Source: Arachis hypogaea
Taxonomy: Eukaryota; Streptophyta; Magnoliopsida; Fabales; Fabaceae
DNA length: 64,000 bases
NCBI RefSeq assembly: GCF_003086295.3
Contig: NC_092048.1
Coordinates: 89,570,626 to 89,634,625 of the forward strand
Reading direction: 5' to 3'
Positions 11,380-22,728 of the stretch are shown piece by piece. The notes under the pieces are model-generated. The model worked only from the letters and a program-made list of their open reading frames with translations, was not told where the DNA came from and made no database searches. Made by a program: the position numbers and the translations under genes. Each line of letters opens with the position of its first letter. Position 1 is the first letter of the stretch.

Positions 11380-12816
11380 TCATGCTTGGTGTGAAGAAGT
11401 GGCATCTCCGGAAGGATGTGCTGCTGGTGTCTCTGTGGGCTCTGGTAGTGATAGTGCATGCGGCTCTGCCTGTATCGGTGCCTGTGAGTCTGATGGCTGT
11501 GTCTGCGGAGGCTCCTCATGCTGGGGCTCTATCTGCTGGGATGCTGCCTGCTGGTGCTTTGCACGTGCCTCCTCCTCATGATCATCCGCCTCCTCCTCAT
11601 ATGGCTCCGATGCTGTGTCAGGCTCGGAGGGGATGTCATGGTGGCCCGATCGGATCATCAACTTTAAATGCTCATAGCGTTGCTTGCTGTGACACTCAGA
11701 TCTCTCATATTGCCACTGGTTGCGACACTCCATCTGATCCAACCGGTCAAATAGGCGGTGCACGAGGTGGTAGATGGGCTCTGAAGCAGGTGAGGGTGCT
11801 GTGGTGGTGGCTGGTGCAGCAGGTGCTAAAGGGGCAGCAGAAGACGTGGCTGCCTCAGCGGAGGCAGTGAGAAAGGGAGGTCTGTAGCCCAAAGCCTGGA
11901 ACTTCTTGCTGTGTGGGATAATCTTTTTGCAGTCGGCGGCGGTTGGCTTCTCATCTGCAAGCTCCCAGGGTACCTCAGCTCGGCGGCCCAGCTGAGTGAT
12001 CAAATATGGGAAGGGTAGAGTGCCTCTGACATGGACCCTGGATATATAGTACCAGATAAATCTGGGAAAGTACATGTCCTTGCCCTCCATCACACACCAG
12101 ATAAGAGTGATCATGGCGATCGGCACCTCAGTCTCATGAGTGCTCGGCATCACGTAGTTACTCAGAATTTGCTGCCATAGCCGAGCCTCATCATTCAAAT
12201 AGATAATCTTTATTCCCCTTGGGGCCAATGTTGACTTGCCCATGACCCATGTGACAGTAGGATCAAGAGCTATAGTCCGCTTTACTGCGTCCTAGTCAAA
12301 CCTCATAAATCTCATATCCTCCTCAGCCTGCTGATAACCATCTGGCTGATCTGATTTAGGTAGGAGCTGGAGGATATCTTCAATTGCTTCCTCAGTAACC
12401 AGAATCTGCTTCCCTCTGAGCTGTACTGCATCCAGGGTTGTTTTAAAATAGTTGCAGTAAAATTCTCTGACCCAAGATGCATTGACCTCAGTCAAGTTCC
12501 TCTCAAGGAAGAACCAGCCTCTCTGTTTTATTTGTTCTGAGGTGTATTGTTGTAGTTCTTCTGGAATTTTGAGGGTCTTTTCCAGGTATAGGTTCCTTGA
12601 AGTTGTAAAGACCGGATACTTCAGTTTACAGTATCTGTTGGTAAACTTGACTGGGTTTGTGGCAGGCACTAGCTAGTTAGCATTTTCCTGCGGGGTAAAA
12701 TTCTTCTCCCGCCAGGAATCATCATGGAGGATATCCAAAATAGTGGTAGAGGATTCGCCTCTTTTCCTTTTGCCAGTGGTTGCTTTGGTTTTCCCTTTAC
12801 CTTTTGGGTCTGACAT
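11380..12816 (-). pseudogene. E1 ORF2: putative plant transposon protein domain
   Basis: A single frame of 479 codons runs from ATG at 12,816 (MSDPKGKGKTKATTGKRKRG) and is broken by TAG codons at 12,673 and 12,292. The folded part (KYPVFTTSRNLYLE, RGWFFLERNLTEVNASWVRE, FYCNYF, VRGTLPFPYLITQLGRRA) has the order of the putative plant transposon protein domain (PF20167-like). That domain is common downstream of gag-pol in Athila-lineage and related non-autonomous elements. The C-terminus is an A/P-rich linker, an R/Q-rich possible coiled segment and an acidic E/H/Q-rich tail. Its role is unknown. E2 and E3 encode a distant relative at the same place, which suggests it matters for these elements. 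Confidence 0.6.
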
Positions 12817-14860
12817 CCTGAAAAGCAGAAGTTACAGGATACAGTTTATTAAACTAAAGCAGGAAAACAAGTAAGCAAATAGTATGTGAACAATGTAAGC
12901 ATAGAGGGGTAAAAGATGAATAAAAGAGCAATATAAGCAAGAAGTGAGTTAAATATGTGTAAAATTTTGGACTGTATTCAAGTTAAAAGTCAGAGAATAA
13001 AAATCACAATCCAGAATCTATGATATGCAGAATTCTTGTTAATCAAGAACAACAGTAATCATGCCTTGAAGTGGTTTGAAAGTGGTTAGTTGAAAACTAA
13101 AAGAGAAGTTAGAAAGTTAATGCAGTTAAGAGGTAAAAAGTGAAGTTAAAGTAAGTGGCATGGTGTTATGGTTCTTAATTAACAAAAATTGCACAAACTT
13201 GAAGAAGAACAAGCAACTCACATTCAAGCAAAGATTGCAGTTTATTGATGATAAATCATATAAGAATTGCAAAATGAAAATGAAATCATTAATAATGCGA
13301 AATAACGAATAAGGGAACCAGAAAGAATAAGAATGCTAGCCCATTCATCCATGAATTGGCTTGGTTGAAACCAATTAGTGCAAAACTTGAAAGTGCCAAA
13401 GCCAAATCATGAATGAGAGTTGAGTGAAACAATTTGCAGAAAAAAATTGGGCAGCATTCCGGCTAAAAATTGGACGTTCCCAGGTAATAAACAGCAACAG
13501 AAACAGTTCATATGATAATAAAGTAGTGCAGAAAAGAGTAATAAATAGCAAGTCACATGAATTCAGAATAAACAAACTCAATTTGCAGCAAGAAATGCAA
13601 TTCAGTTTGAATAGTGTAACAACAGCATTAAACAGTAAAGAACAGCATATGAACAGTATCATCATTACAGCAGATTCAAAAATTGTGAAAATAGATAAAA
13701 CAAGTGGCAAGAACGGCGCAATTATCATACCTAAATCCACTAACCACATCCTAGCTACCTAACCACCTAAAATCTACTACGATTATGTGTCTCTAACTAT
13801 CCTAATTTGAACAGAATTTGAAAAATATGCAACTAACTAACTAACTGGGAAAGGAATCGGTGTGTGGCAGAACCTGGTGGGTGCAATAACAGAAATTGAA
13901 TGCAGAGAGAAGGTGGTGTGTGGGTGGCACGGTGGTGCACGGAGTGCTGCGGTGGTGGTAGTGCGGCGCGACGACGGTCCTTGGTGGAGGCAGGGGATGA
14001 AAGAGGGGTATGGAGGGGAGAAAAGAAGAAGGGGGCGAGGAGGGTGAGGGTTGTGGGGGGGTGGTGGTGACCGGCGGTTCTAGGTGGTGGCGGCTGGGTT
14101 GGCTCGGCTCGGTGGAGGCAGAGGAAGGAGGAGGGTGGAAGGAGAAGAAGAGGGGGAGAAGAAGAGAAGGAAGGAGGGGGCGAGGATGGTGCGGTGAGGG
14201 CGGTGCGGTGGCTGGGTCGGTGGCGAGGCGGTGGCTGGTCGACGGTGGGTGCAGAGGAGAAGAGAAGAGGCTGTGAAGGAGGGGGAATGGTGACGCGGGG
14301 GGGCTAGGGTTCCGCGTGGGTTGGGTTAAGTGGACTCAAGTCCACGCGGACGCGTGTGTCACGCGAACGCGTGGATGAGGCAAAAATGCGAAAGTGACGC
14401 GTACGCGTGAAGCACGCGTACGCGTCACTCAGAATTGTGCTAAACGCACAATTCCAGCGTCGTTTTGGCGCAACTCTCTGTTTCAATTAAGGGGACAATA
14501 AATTCCACCCGACGCGTACGCGTTGCCCACACTTACGCGTGGTGTGTGTTAAGTGAAAGTGATGCGTTCGCTTCGATGACGCGAACGCATGGCCCAAATT
14601 ATGCCTAACGCATAACAGCCACATGATTCCAACCCAACTTTTTGGGCGTTGGATTGTGACGTCGATTTAGAGTTGACGCCCACGCGTGGCCCATGCGTAC
14701 GTGTGGGGTGAAATTTTTTTTATGCAGTATGCACGATGCAGATGCTGATGAATGATTCTAGGAAAAATAAAATAAAATAAAATTAAACTAGAAACAAATA
14801 AAACAAAATAAAATTAAAATTGAAAAAGGAACGAACATACCGTGGTGGGTTGTCTCCCAC
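12817..14860 (-). other. E1 spacer with GC-rich and CpG-palindrome segments
   Basis: Between ORF1 and ORF2 there is no supported gene. From 13,900 to 14,310 the DNA is strongly strand-biased (G-rich on plus) and encodes only low-complexity ORFs. From 14,330 to 14,710 it holds many ACGCGTACGCGT and CACGCGTG palindromes. A CAG just before the ORF2 ATG (minus strand, near 12,820) could be a splice acceptor, so ORF2 may be expressed from a spliced RNA. Confidence 0.5.
14330..14710. repeat. CpG palindrome cluster in E1 internal region
   Basis: Repeated CACGCGTACGCGT-like words (for example at about 14,395-14,430 and 14,508-14,525) are spaced irregularly and decaying by C-to-T changes (GATGCGTTCGC, GAACGCATGG). 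They are the same type of word as in the E1 LTR at 17,690-17,870. Confidence 0.65.
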
Positions 14861-15026
14861 CTAGCACTTTTAGTTAAAGTCCTTAAGTTGGACCTTTGAT
14901 GAGCTCATTGTCATGGTGGCTTGTGTTTGGACTCATCCAAAAATTTCCACCACCCTTTGCAATTCCAATATCCTCCGGGGTCCCATACTAGGCACGTAAA
15001 GCCTTTGAGCAAGTCAAAGCAGGTTT

Positions 15027-16505
15027 TTAGGCTCCAGGGTATTGATTATTAGAATGAATCCCAGGATCCCAAACCTTGCTTTTGTACCCGTTTTTGTCTT
15101 GATTTTCATTTTTCCAGCCGGGCGGTATGCAACTTGAATTTCCACTGAGATACCCAAATGTCTTCTGAAACCCATTAAATCGAGCTCTATACCAATCCTT
15201 GCATTTCCAATCGGAGCGTGGAACCGTATTGAACCTTGGATAAAAACTTCCATTACTAACCATTTCCCTCTTACTCTTAAAGCCGCAGAGAGCGCTAAGC
15301 TGGCCATCTGTTTCAAGTAAGCCATATTCAAGTCGAAAAGTAAAGATGAAGGCTAAGGATTTTACCCACTTGAAGTTTGTATTTGGTGGTAATGGCCGTG
15401 GGAGAGGTGTTTCCAGTGGTTCTTCAAGCTCCACTTCCTTGTACTCCTCTATGAATTCTTCCAATTCCGGACAAATCTCTTCAATTGCAACCATGTCTTG
15501 ATCAAAGTCTTCAATTTCTTCCTCATCACTCAAGTCATAAGTTAGGGGTTGAGAAAAATCTACCTCCACATCATCTTCATATTCGCTTGGGGAAGATTCT
15601 TCAATCTCAAAGAACTCAATTGCGGATGCAAGTCCATTATTAGGAGAGCTTAGTTCATGATTATAGTTACCAAGGAAACTTGCTTCTTGATTTGTTCCTT
15701 CCAGATCTTCATAAGATACATGCCTTGGGGGTTGTGCACTATCCTCCTTAGCATCAATTGCAAATTTCTGGGCGAAATTATCCACAACTCTTGATTCCTA
15801 TGGAGGTTTAGTGTCTCCTAAATCTTCAACCGATTCTTCTTCTTCGATAATCTGGGCTTCCTCCACTTGTTCCAGTACAAAGTCATGCTCTTTATTGTCT
15901 ACCGGAGCTTCTAGTGTCTCCTTCGTACTGGGGGCTAATCGATTTATCACTTGCTCCAATTGATGAAGGGTTACATGAAATTGGTTCACTGTGTCCTTGA
16001 GATGATCCTGTGATACTTGGTTTGATGGACATGGATATGGTGCATATGGGAGTGGTGGTTCTTGGGAATAATTGGATTGGAATTGGGATGGATAAAAGTT
16101 GGGGTTATATGGAGGTGAACGGTTGTAGGTGGCTTGTGAGTATGGTGGTTCAAAGCTATGTTGAGGAGGTGGTTCATAGGCATATGATGGAGCTTGTTGG
16201 TAACTACAAGGGGGTCCACCATATCTGTCATCTTCGTATGCACCTCGAAATGGTTCTTGACCATAGTAAGTTGGTGGAGGTGGTTTGTCACGAAGGGGTC
16301 CACCATAACTATTGTCTTGGTATGCATTGTAGAATGGTCGTTGTCCATGGTATCTTGGAGGGTGTTGTTGCCGAAAGGGTTGATCAGATCCTCGTGGCTC
16401 CGTCTATCTGTGATTGTTTTGACCTTGATGCATGTTCCTGTTATAGCTTCCATTCCTTATAATAACATTAGAACCAAACTCAAAGCGACGGGGGTGAGAA
16501 CTCAT
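15027..16505 (-). pseudogene. E1 ORF1: P/Q/Y-rich protein, unknown
   Basis: One frame of 493 codons runs from ATG at 16,505 (MSSHPRRFEFGSN). It has in-frame stops near 16,404 and just upstream of 15,785. Residues 40-165 are rich in P, Q, Y and G with tandem-like pieces (YGGPLRDKPPPPTYYGQEPF, then a similar EDDRYGGPPCSYQQAPSYAY). An acidic region (EEEESVEDLGD, ECP-like CPELEEFIEEYKEVELEE) precedes a C-terminal block KREMVSNGSFYPRFNT with CKDWYRARFNG. It sits where gag should be but I see no Gag domain or CCHC knuckle. I remember similar hypothetical proteins in peanut repeats. Function unknown. Confidence 0.5.
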
Positions 16506-16601
16506 AGTAGCTAATAAAAATTAAAATTAAAAACAAAAATAAAATCAAATAAACAAGCAAAAGAAAATATTTACAATAACCAATAAGGCACACAATTGCA
16601 A

Positions 16602-16620
16602 TTCCCTGGCAACTGTGCCA
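16602..16620 (-). other. E1 primer-binding site (decayed tRNA-Asp type)
   Basis: The minus strand reads TGGCACAGTTGCCAGGGAA, which differs from the intact site of E3 (TGGCGCCGTTGCCGGGGA) at about three positions. It lies 3 bp from the LTR end TTCATCA (16,624). Confidence 0.75.
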
Positions 16621-16623
16621 TTT

Positions 16624-17870
16624 TGATGAACGGATTTTCTGCCAGTAAAGAATTTTTATAAAAATAATCACGTTGTAAGTATATTTTCTAAACCAACAGA
16701 GAATCCTTTCGTACAAAAACTTTGGTTGCCACAAGTAACAAAACTAAATAAAATTTATAACCGAAGTATTTAAACCTCAGGTCGTCTTCTCAAGGAATTG
16801 CAGGGAGGTGTATTTATTATTGGTTATGAGTTTTCTGGGGAATTTTGAGTTTGGGCAATGGGCAAATAAATAATTATAAATTAAAGTAATGAAAATTTTT
16901 ATGTAATTAAAATAAAAAGCCTTGAATGAAAGAATGATTAATTGGAAGAAAATAAATTTTTAATTAGAAAAACTCTTGGCAAGGTATGAGAACTGGAAAT
17001 CCCATCCTAGTTATCCTTATCAGGTATGATGAGAATTGTTTATTGCTCCCACTTAGTTAACCCTTACTAAATAAAGGAAAGTCAAGTGGACTAATCAACT
17101 TGATTCCTCAAGTCCTAGTCAACTCCTATGGAAAGACTAGCTTTAGAGGGATCCAAATCAATCAGCGATTTCCAATAGTCAATCAACTGTTGAGTTTGAC
17201 AACTCAAGTGTCACCAATTACTCAAGCATAGCCAAAAGGAAAAAAAATCCAAATTATTTATATCATAAATAGAAGAAAGCAATCATAAATCTGAAATATA
17301 TCAAATTGCATTTAAACATAAATTCAAATCTAACATGGGAAGGTTCATAAGCCAATTTGGTAACATAAGTAATTAACAAGTAAAAGCATTAGAATAAATA
17401 AAAGTAGAAGAGAACATAAATTAAAAGAACATTGAAACTGAATTGAAGAAATAACCATAAAGTAAAAGAAATCCTAATCCTAAAACCTAAGAGATAGGAG
17501 AGAGCCTCTCTCTCTCTCTCTAAAACTACATCTAAAACCTAAAATTGTGAATTATGAATATTGTATGAATTGTGTCTATTGATTTCCCCATTCTCTGGCT
17601 TCTATTCTGTGTTTCTGGGCTTGGATTTAGGCCGAAAAAGGGTCCAAAAATCGCTGGGGGCAACTTCTGCAATTTTCTGCACGTGGCGTCCGTCACGCGT
17701 GTGCGTGGGTCACGCGTGCACGTCATTTGGAGTTTTTCCTTGTCACGCGTACACGTCAGTCACGCGTGCGCGTCATTTGGAGTTTTTTCCTTGTCACGCG
17801 TACGCGTCAGTCACACATACGCGTCGCTTGCGTTTTGTGCTAGGCACGCGTCTGCGTCGTCCATGCGTGC
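16624..17870 (-). repeat. E1 5' LTR, inner part
   Basis: Continuation of the E1 LTR after E2. It includes the target duplication CGTGC (17,866-17,870), CpG palindromes at 17,690-17,870 and a (TC)n run near 17,505-17,521. Joined with 39,822-40,129 the LTR is about 1.55 kb. Confidence 0.8.
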
Positions 17871-19069
17871 TGGTGCACGAAATTGTGATCCTTAACAATG
17901 GCGCCAAAAACTTGGTGCTCAGAACGTAATTCACACACTTTGTCACAACTTCACACAACTAACCAGCAAGTGCACTAGGTCGTCCAAGTAATAAACCTTA
18001 CGTGAGTAAGGGTCGATCCCACGGAGATTGTCGGCTTGAAACAAGCTATGATCACCTTGTAAATCTCAGTCAGGCAGATTCAAATGGTTATAGAGTTTTA
18101 ATAATTAAAAGATAAATAAAATGTAAAATGGGATAGAGATACTTATGTAAGTCATTGGTGAGAATTTCAGATAAGCGTATAGAGGTGCTTTCGTTCCTCC
18201 TGAACCTCTGCTTTCCTGCTGTCTTCATCCAATCATTCCCACTCCTTTCTATGGCAAGCTTTGTGTAGGGCATCACCATTGTCAATGGCTACTTCCCATC
18301 CTCTCAGTGAAAGTGGTCCAAGATGCGCTATCACCGCACGGCTATTCATCTGTCGGTTCTCGATTATACTGGAATAGGATTCAGTAATCCTTTTGCGTCT
18401 ATCACTACGCCCAGCACTCGTGAGTTTGAAGCTCGTCACAGCCATCCCTACCCGGATCCTACTCGGAATACCACAGACAAGGTTTAGACTTTTCAGACAT
18501 CAAGAATGGCCGCCAATAGTTCTAGCTTATACCACGAAGACTCTGATCTCACGATCAGAAGGCTAAGAGATACACATTCAAGCTTGTTTGCATGTAGAAC
18601 GGAAGTGTTTGTCAGGCACGCGTTCATAAGTGAGAATGATGATGAGCGTCACATAATCACCACATTCATCATGTTCTTGTGTGCGAATGAATATCTTAGA
18701 GAAGAAATAGGCTTGAATTGAATAGAAAAACAATAGTACTTTGCATTAATTCATGAGGAACAGCAGAGCTCCACACCTTAATCTATGGTGTGTAGAAACT
18801 CTACCATTGAAAATACATAAGAATAAGGTCCAAGCATGGCCGAATGGCCAGCTTCCAAAATGTGATCAAAGGATCAAAAGATAATCCAAAGATTCGACCC
18901 TTAACATGATAGTAAAAACTTCTATTTATACTAAACTAGTTACTAGGGTTACAGAAATGAGTAAATGATGAAGAAATACACTTCCGGGCCCACTTGGTGT
19001 GTGCTTGGGCTGAGCATTGAAGCTTTCACGTGTAGAGATCTTCCTTGGAGTTAAACGCCAGTTTGTAAC
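17871..19069 (-). repeat. E2 3' LTR, distal part
   Basis: This holds the 3' (U5-side) part of the E2 3' LTR up to the E3 insertion. Near its end it contains AACAATGGCGCCAAAAACTTGG (split: AACAATGGCGCC, AAAAACTTGG), a relic of a primer-binding site inside the LTR. The E3 target copy GTAAC is at 19,065-19,069. Confidence 0.9.
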
Positions 19070-19444
19070 TGATGAGCGGATAATTTATACGCTTTTTGGC
19101 ATTGTTTTAAGTATGTTTCTAGTAGGATCTAGTTACTTTTAGGGATGTTTTCATTAGTTTTTATGTTAAATTCACATTTCTGGACTTTACTATGAGTTTG
19201 TGTGTTTTTCTGTGATTTCAGGTATTTTCTGGCTGAAATTGAGGGACTTGAGCAAAAATCAGATTCAGAGGTTGAAGAAGGACTGCTGATGCTGTTGGAT
19301 TCTGACCTCCCTGCACTCAAAATGGATTTTCTGGAGCTACAGAACTCAAAATGACGCCCTTCCAATTGCGTTGAAAAGTAGACATCTAGGGCTTTCCAGC
19401 AATATATAATAATCCATACTTTTTCCGAGTTTAGACGACGCAAA

Positions 19445-19550
19445 CTGGCGTTCAACGCCAGCTCTCTGCCCAATTCTAGCGTCCAGCGCCAGAAACAAGC
19501 TGCAAAGTGGAGTTCAACGCCCAAACTGGCACAAAAGCTGGCGTTCAACT
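19445..19550. repeat. Palindromic GGCGTTNAACGCC cluster in E3 5' LTR
   Basis: Four related words: CTGGCGTTCAACGCCAG (perfect palindrome around the centre), TAGCGTCCAGCGCCAG, GAGTTCAACGCCC and CTGGCGTTCAAC. The 3' LTR has the same at 28,770-28,876. The position just upstream of the TATA box suggests a U3 regulatory or silencing-target role (inference). Confidence 0.7.
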
Positions 19551-19669
19551 TCAAGAAGGACCTCTACACGTGCAACACTCAAGCTCAGCCCAAGAACACA
19601 CCAAGTGGGCCCCGAAAGTGGATTTATGCATCAATTACTTACTTCTGTAAACCCTAGTAGCTAGTTTAT

Positions 19670-19679
19670 TATAAATAGG
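19670..19679 (+). promoter_or_regulatory. TATA box of E3 5' LTR
   Basis: TATAAATAGG at LTR offset 600, in the expected U3 position. The same word occurs at offset 600 in the 3' LTR (28,995-29,004), and E2 has TATAAATAGA on the minus strand. Confidence 0.6.
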
Positions 19680-20837
19680 ACATTTTACTATTGTATTTGA
19701 CATCTTTGGATTATCTTTTGATCCTGGATTGTATCTTTTGATCATTTTTAGATCTCTAGACCTCCATGAGAGGCTGGCCACTCGACCATGCCTACCCTCT
19801 ATTCACTTATGTATTTTCAACGGTAGAGTTTCTACACTCCATAGATTAAGGTGTGGAGCTCTGCTGTTCCTCAAAGATTAATGCAAAGTACTACTGTTTT
19901 CTATTCAATTCATCTTATTTCGCTTCTAAGATATTCATTCGCACTTCAACCTGAATGTGATGAACGTGACAATCATCATCATTCCCTATGAACGCGTGCC
20001 TAACAACCACTTCCGTTCTACATTAGATTGAATGAGTATCTCTTAGATCTCTTGATCAGAATTTTCGTGGTATAAGCTAGATTGATGGCGGCATTCATGA
20101 GGGTCCGGAAAGTCTAAACCTTGTCCGTGGTATTCCGAGTAGGACTCTGGGATTGAATGACTGTGACGAACTCCAAACTCGCGAGTGCTAGGCGTAGTGA
20201 CAGACGCAAAAGGATAGTAAATCCTATTCCAGTATGATCGAGAACCTCCAAGATGATTAGCCATGCAGTGACAGCGCATCGGACCATTTTCACAGAGAGG
20301 AATAGGATGCAACCAACGACAAGGGTGATGCCTCCAGACGATTACCCGTGCTGTGACAGAGCATTTGGATCATTTTCCCGAGAGAGATCAAAAGTAGCCA
20401 TTGGCATCGATGACATCCTTACATAAAGCCAGCCATAGAAAGGAGTAAGATTGATTGGATGAAGACAGCAGGAAAGCAGAGGTTCAGAGGAACGAATGCA
20501 TCTCTATACGCTTATCTGAAATTCTCACCAATGAGTTACATAAGTATTTCTATCCTTATTTTATTAAAAAATTTTGAAAACCCCATTACTATTTTATATC
20601 CGCCTGACTGAGATTTACAAGGTGACCATAGCTTGCTTCATGCCAACAATCTCCGTGGGATTCGACCCTTACTCACGTAAGGTATTACTTGGACGACCCA
20701 GTGCACTTGCTGGTTAGTTGTGCGAAGTTGTGAACCGTGGTATTGGCATCATGTTTTTGGCGCCATCACCAGGGAAAGAAAGAGCAATAAATTTTACATA
20801 ATCAAAGTGTAATCACAACTTCTGCGCACCAAGTTTT

Positions 20838-20855
20838 TGGCGCCGTTGCCGGGGA
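20838..20855 (+). other. E3 primer-binding site for tRNA-Asp
   Basis: TGGCGCCGTTGCCGGGGA is the exact complement of the 3' end of plant tRNA-Asp(GTC) as I recall it (TCCCCGGCAACGGCGCCA). It starts 6 bp after the LTR. Confidence 0.9.
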
Positions 20856-22728
20856 TTGTTCGAGTTTGGACAACTGACGGTTCATCTTGTTGCTCAGATT
20901 AGGTAATTTTCTTTTTGTTTTCTTTTCAAAAATTTTTCAAAACTCTTTCAAAAAAAATTCTCTTTTGTTTTCGAAAAAAAAAATTTTAAAATACAAATGT
21001 TTTCAAAAATATATTTCTTCAGAATTTTTAAGAATGAATTCTAGTGTTTCATGGTAACATGTTGAATCCTATCTGGCTGTAAAGCCATACCCAAACTGCT
21101 TTGGGATTGGTCTTCAACTAATCACCTTAGTGGAGCCATGCCCAATCCTTCTGGATAGGGTATGTCAGGCATGTCATGTCTGAGTTACATACTAAAGCTT
21201 GGCTGGCTATTAAGCCATGCCTGACCCTTTGATTGGAGCTTTAGAGCATAAGATTCTTGGAATTCATATTAAAAATTTTGGAATCCTTATTTTTGTTTTC
21301 ACATTAATTTTCGAAAAAAAAAATTAAAAGAAAATACAAAAAAATTAGAAAATCATAAAAATCAAAAATATTTTTGTGTTTCTTGTTTGAGTCTTGAGTC
21401 ATGTTATAAGTTTGGTGTCAATTGCATACTCATCTTGCATTTTTTCGAAAACTCTCATGCATTCATAGTGTTCTTCATGATCTTCAAGTTGTTCTTGGTA
21501 AGTCTCCTTGTTTGATCTTTGCATTTGCATGTTTTGTGTCTTTTCTTGTTTTTCATATGCATTTTTGAATTCTTAGTGTCTAAGCATTAAAGAATTCTAA
21601 GTTTGGTGTCTTGCATGTTTTCCTTGCATTAAAAATTTTTCAAAAATATGTTCTTGGTGTTCATCTTGACATTCAAAGTGTTCTTGGTGTTCATCTTGAC
21701 ATTCATAGCATTCTTGCATGCATCACATGTTTTGATCCATAACTTTCATGCATTGCATCATTTTTCTTGTTTTTCTCTCTCATCATAAAAATTCAAAAAT
21801 AAAAAAAAAATCTTTCCTTTTTTTTTTTCTCTTAAAATTTTGAAAATTAGATTTGACTTTTTCAAAAATTTTTAAAATCTAGTTGTTTTTATGAGTCAAA
21901 TCAAATTTTCAATTTAAAAATCTTATCTTTTTCAAAATCTTTTTCAAAAATAAAATCTTTTTCATTTTTTAGTTATTTTCGAAAATTATAAAAATCTTTT
22001 TCAAAAATCTTTTTCTTAATTTTACATCAAATTTTTGAAAATAACAATAACAATTAATGTTTTGATTCAAAAAATTTCAAGTTTGTTACTTGCTTGTTAA
22101 GAAAGATTCAAACTTTAAGTTCTAGAATCATATCTTATAATTTCTTGTGAATCAAGTCATTAATTGAGATTTTAAAAAATCAAATCTTTTTCAAAAACTA
22201 ATCTCTATCATATCTTTTCAAAAATATCTTCTTATCTTAACTTTTTCAAAAATTTGATTTCAAAATATCTTTTCTAACTTCCTAACTTCTTATCTTTTCA
22301 AAATTTGTTTCAACTAACTAACTAACTTTTTTGTTTGTTTCTTATCTTTTTCAAAACCACCTAACTAACTCTCTCTCTCTCTCTAATTTTCAAAAATATC
22401 TTCCCTCTTTTTCAAAATTTCTTATTAAACTAATTATTTTATTTTTTATTTGAATTTTCGAAAAACTACTAACCTTTTTCAAAAACTATTTTCAAAAATC
22501 ACTAACTCTTTTTCAAAAACTATTTTCGAAATTTTCCCTCTCTCATCTTATTCTATTTATTTATTCATCTACTAACATCTCTCCCTCATCCACCAAAAAT
22601 CCGAACCCTCTCTCTCTCTCTTTCTGAGTTCAGATTTTTCTCTTCTTCTTTTCTTCTACTAACAATAAGGAACCTCTTTAATGTGACATAGAGGATTCCT
22701 CTTCTTTTCTTGTTCTCTTCTCTTTCTT
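20856..22728 (+). other. E3 AT-rich leader
   Basis: No gene is seen in this leader. It contains three imperfect repeats around AAGCCATRCC with GGCTGGCT or TGGCTGT (21,070-21,245), a 31-32 bp tandem pair GTTCTTGGTGTTCATCTTG (about 21,650-21,712), two AAGTTTGGTGT words (about 21,407 and 21,597), and a long T-rich region with TTTTTCAAAA words to 22,520. E2 has the same order on the other strand. Confidence 0.7.

Larger units (their letters stand above)
19070..20831 (+). repeat. E3 5' LTR
   Basis: 1,762 bp, TGATGAGCGG to GCGCACCA. U3 contains a palindromic GGCGTTNAACGCC cluster (19,445-19,550) about 120 bp upstream of a TATA box (19,670). Near the 3' end GTTTTTGGCGCCATCACCAGG (split: GTTTTTGGCGCC, ATCACCAGG; about 20,753) looks like a decayed primer-binding site. 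Confidence 0.95.

Noticed and set aside
13862..14276. G/R/W-rich ORFs
   Set aside because: Low-complexity frames in a strand-biased G-rich spacer of E1, with no domain. Similar chance ORFs occur at 55,127-55,593 and 59,776-60,295.
20838..20855. tRNA-like 3' end as a tRNA gene
   Set aside because: It is only the 18-base complement of tRNA-Asp next to an LTR, so it is a primer-binding site. The same holds for TGGTATCAGAGC at 61,613.
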